From Ailanthus altissimus (lineage: Eukaryota; Streptophyta; Magnoliopsida; Sapindales; Simaroubaceae): a stretch of DNA of 64,000 nt. A program made the translations under genes and the position numbers. Shown here in pieces: positions 62,043 through 64,000 of the stretch. The stretch covers positions 9,367,001 through 9,431,000 of the forward strand of contig OX327683.1 in the NCBI GenBank assembly GCA_946807835.1, written 5' to 3'. Numbering within the stretch: position 1 is the first letter of the stretch; each line of letters starts with the position of its first letter. The notes beneath the pieces are model-generated. The model was not told where the DNA came from, did not search any database, and was given only the letters and a program-made list of their open reading frames with translations.

Positions 62043-62109
62043 TAATTAAGTTTTCAAGTGTCAAAACGACACTTCCATATATGCCATTATTTTCATCAGT
62101 TTTAAGCCC

Positions 62110-62117
62110 TATATATG
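62110..62117 (+). promoter_or_regulatory. TATA box of the thaumatin-like gene
   Basis: TATATATG lies about 75 bases before the start codon, a plausible distance for a short 5' untranslated region beginning around 62140. Confidence 0.6.
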
Positions 62118-62186
62118 TATCTCGACTCAAACCCTACACATACCACAAACAAAATCGGCGCTAAACAGTCCAAAGGATTTTCAATA

Positions 62187-63347
62187 ATGGATATTCACCC
62201 AATCATATATGGCCTGACCTTGTTCTTTTTCTTATTTTCTGGTATATAGTTAACTACTCTCTTCACATACCTTTTGTTTTTGTTATCATGTTATGGCTTA
62301 ATTAAAATAAAGTAATGCTTCTTTTTTTTTTTTTTTTCTGTTTATATATGAATCTGTACAATTGTAACAAGTAATGCTGCATTTTGTTAGATACTTTAGG
62401 TGAAAATAAGGCTTTTCTTTAGCATAAGCCTCGAATAATGCAAGGCCCTGGCTTGACGTTTAAAATCTAGTGCGTTAACAGAGGGCACGTTATCAGTACA
62501 ATAATCTAATATCTCATATGTATATATATCTTTATTTTAAAAATTGTCAATCATATTTTCCTATAAACACAAAAAAATTGTCAATCAATAGTATTATTTA
62601 ATATACGTGGTATGATATAAGTGGATAAGTGTGTTACTTGGGATGTATTTAAAATTTTTCTATGCAGGTGCTAAGTCAGCTGTAATCACATTTAGAAACA
62701 ACTGCCCATTCACAGTGTGGCCAGCAACCTTAACGGGCGGGGGCAAGCCACAACTATCTACAACCGGCTTTGAGTTAGCTTCCAAAGCATCATCAACCCT
62801 AGAAGTCCCGGCACTGTGGTCCGGCCGGTTCTGGGCTCGAACTAACTGCGCCTCCGATGCAACCGGAAAATTCACTTGCGGCACCGCAGATTGTGCCTCA
62901 GGTCAGGTGACATGCAACGGTTCTGGCGCGTATCCACCTGCTTCCCTCATTGAATTATTCGTAGCAGATAATAAAGGAAAAGATTTTTATGATGTTAGCC
63001 TCGTTGATGGCTTTAACTTGCCCATATCGGTCACCCCACAGGGTGGTTCGGGCAATTGTCCGTCGACAAGCTGCCTTAAAAATGTGAATGCGGTTTGCCC
63101 ACCAGAGTTGGCCGTGAAGGGATCTGATGGTAGTGTTGTTGCATGCAAGAGCGCGTGTGTGGCATTTAATTATCCGAAATATTGTTGTTCTGGTGCTTTT
63201 GGTTCGCCAGATGAATGCCATCCTACAAGGTACTCTCGGATTTTTAAGCGTCAGTGCCCTCAGGCATATAGTTATGCATTTGATGATAAGTCTAGCACCT
63301 TCACTTGTGTTGGTGGGGCTAATTACGTTGTCACATTCTGCCCATGA
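62187..63347 (+). CDS. Thaumatin-like protein (PR-5 family), two exons
   Basis: Exon 1 is 62187-62241, the intron 62242-62667 (GT...AG, with TATGCAG before exon 2) and exon 2 62668-63347; the spliced product has 244 residues. The start [18 protein letters not shown] plus GAKS is a signal peptide, so the protein is secreted to the apoplast. The mature part has 16 cysteines, the number expected for eight disulfides. It contains the family signature [17 protein letters not shown] and the residues of the acidic-cleft set (Arg in GRFWAR, Glu in LIELF, Asp in FYDVSLVDG, Asp near FGSPDEC). Family members bind or hydrolyse beta-glucans and act in defence; some respond to stress. The body is GC-richer than the surrounding DNA. 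The genomic frame also opens at an ATG inside the intron (62631), but that start lacks a signal peptide and precedes the splice acceptor, so I reject it. No C-terminal extension follows the last cysteine. Confidence 0.95.
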
Positions 63348-63442
63348 ATTTTTTTTTTTGTGCCTATGGAAGAAACCTACACTCTTTTTGCAACAACAAA
63401 GCAAAAAGTTTTGCTAAAGACGTCAAGACACAAGAACTATGA

Positions 63443-63448
63443 AATAAA
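63443..63448 (+). terminator. Polyadenylation signal of the thaumatin-like gene
   Basis: AATAAA about 95 bases after the stop codon, in T/A-rich sequence typical of plant 3' untranslated regions. Confidence 0.5.
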
Positions 63449-64000
63449 AGATATCAATTGATATATGGAAATTGATTTTGTCTTTTTTTTTTTAAAACAA
63501 ATAAAGTTTGATGGAACGAGAAAAATTTATTAACTAAAAAATAAAAATAAAATAACACTTAGTAAGGGAATATAATGAACCTTGTCCTTTATAATAAATA
63601 AAAGAAACTAAAATACAAATGAATAATAAGAGAAAGAAAAATAAACAAATACATGTAAATACAAAATGCACTAAACAACCATCCTTATGTAAAAGTTTAG
63701 CAATATTCTTGTTTGAAGAAAAATTGCACCAAGTAATTTATTGTAGATCTAAATTAGTTAGTATATCTACAACTTTATTATTTTTCAGAAAGCAATGAGA
63801 ATATCTAAAATTTAAAAAATAAAAAAACTTGTCTTTTGTGCCCTTAAAGTATTTCAGGATACGTGAATCATCCAATGATCGTTACCTACATCAGATTAAT
63901 TTTAATTCATAACAGTTATAGTCATACTGATATCATATCTCGAGTATAACATAGCATACATCAAGCTACTTACAGCCGATGCATATGGTATATTAGACAT
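63449..64000. other. AT-rich intergenic DNA
   Basis: Nothing recognisable beyond the 3' region of the thaumatin-like gene. Confidence 0.5.

Noticed and set aside
62955..63404. 149-codon minus-strand open frame opposite the thaumatin-like gene
   Set aside because: It is a shadow of the coding exon with no similarity of its own.
1..64000. Endogenous pararetrovirus or other viral insertions, and tRNA or rRNA genes
   Set aside because: No movement-protein, coat-protein or viral replicase motif was seen. The only tRNA-like sequence found is the SINE head.

Overview
This is AT-rich nuclear DNA from a flowering plant, most likely a eudicot. I infer this from an intron-containing thaumatin-like gene, plant Ty1-copia, Ty3-gypsy, CACTA and hAT elements, initiator-tRNA-Met type primer sites and a plant-type SINE. 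I cannot name the species. Only one gene looks intact: a thaumatin-like (PR-5 family) secreted protein at 62187-63347 (+), two exons, complete set of 16 cysteines. Almost everything else is mobile elements at different stages of decay.

Layout. 1-8332: AT-rich DNA with a duplicated segment (872-2784 and 7766-8332). One copy carries a solo LTR (2020-2663) while the other preserves the empty site. A 1.5 kb foldback element lies at 3162-4676. 8333-23603: a four-level nest. A minus-strand Ty1-copia element is split by a 2.2 kb solo LTR, which is split by a young full-length Ty3-gypsy element, whose gag is split by a further solo LTR. The three inner insertions each have exact 5 bp target duplications. 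23604-34667: mostly featureless AT-rich DNA, with a perfect 33 bp hairpin, an ORF-less LINE-like retroposon with a 14 bp target duplication (24635-25888) and a tentative terminal-inverted-repeat element (27510-29262).

34668-48128: remains of a minus-strand Ty3-gypsy element. Its gag is recognisable, but its pol region is replaced by several unrelated degenerate tandem-repeat blocks. It also holds a solo LTR and a tRNA-derived SINE. 49050-61091: a hAT-type (zinc-finger MYM/DUF4371-like) transposase pseudogene is scattered over 12 kb. It is split by an LTR-like block, by a non-autonomous LTR element with 2.2 kb LTRs (50294-54227) and by a CACTA element (55813-60694) that encodes only a TNPA-like protein. 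The piece of hAT beyond the CACTA element is inverted. 61092-64000: the flank and body of the thaumatin-like gene.

Cross-cutting observation. Short GC-rich, near-palindromic motifs of the type GCGCYGCGGCGCY occur in arrays in at least four otherwise unrelated retroelement families here. In three of them the array lies in the LTR just upstream of the TATA box. I consider this the most unusual signal in the window.
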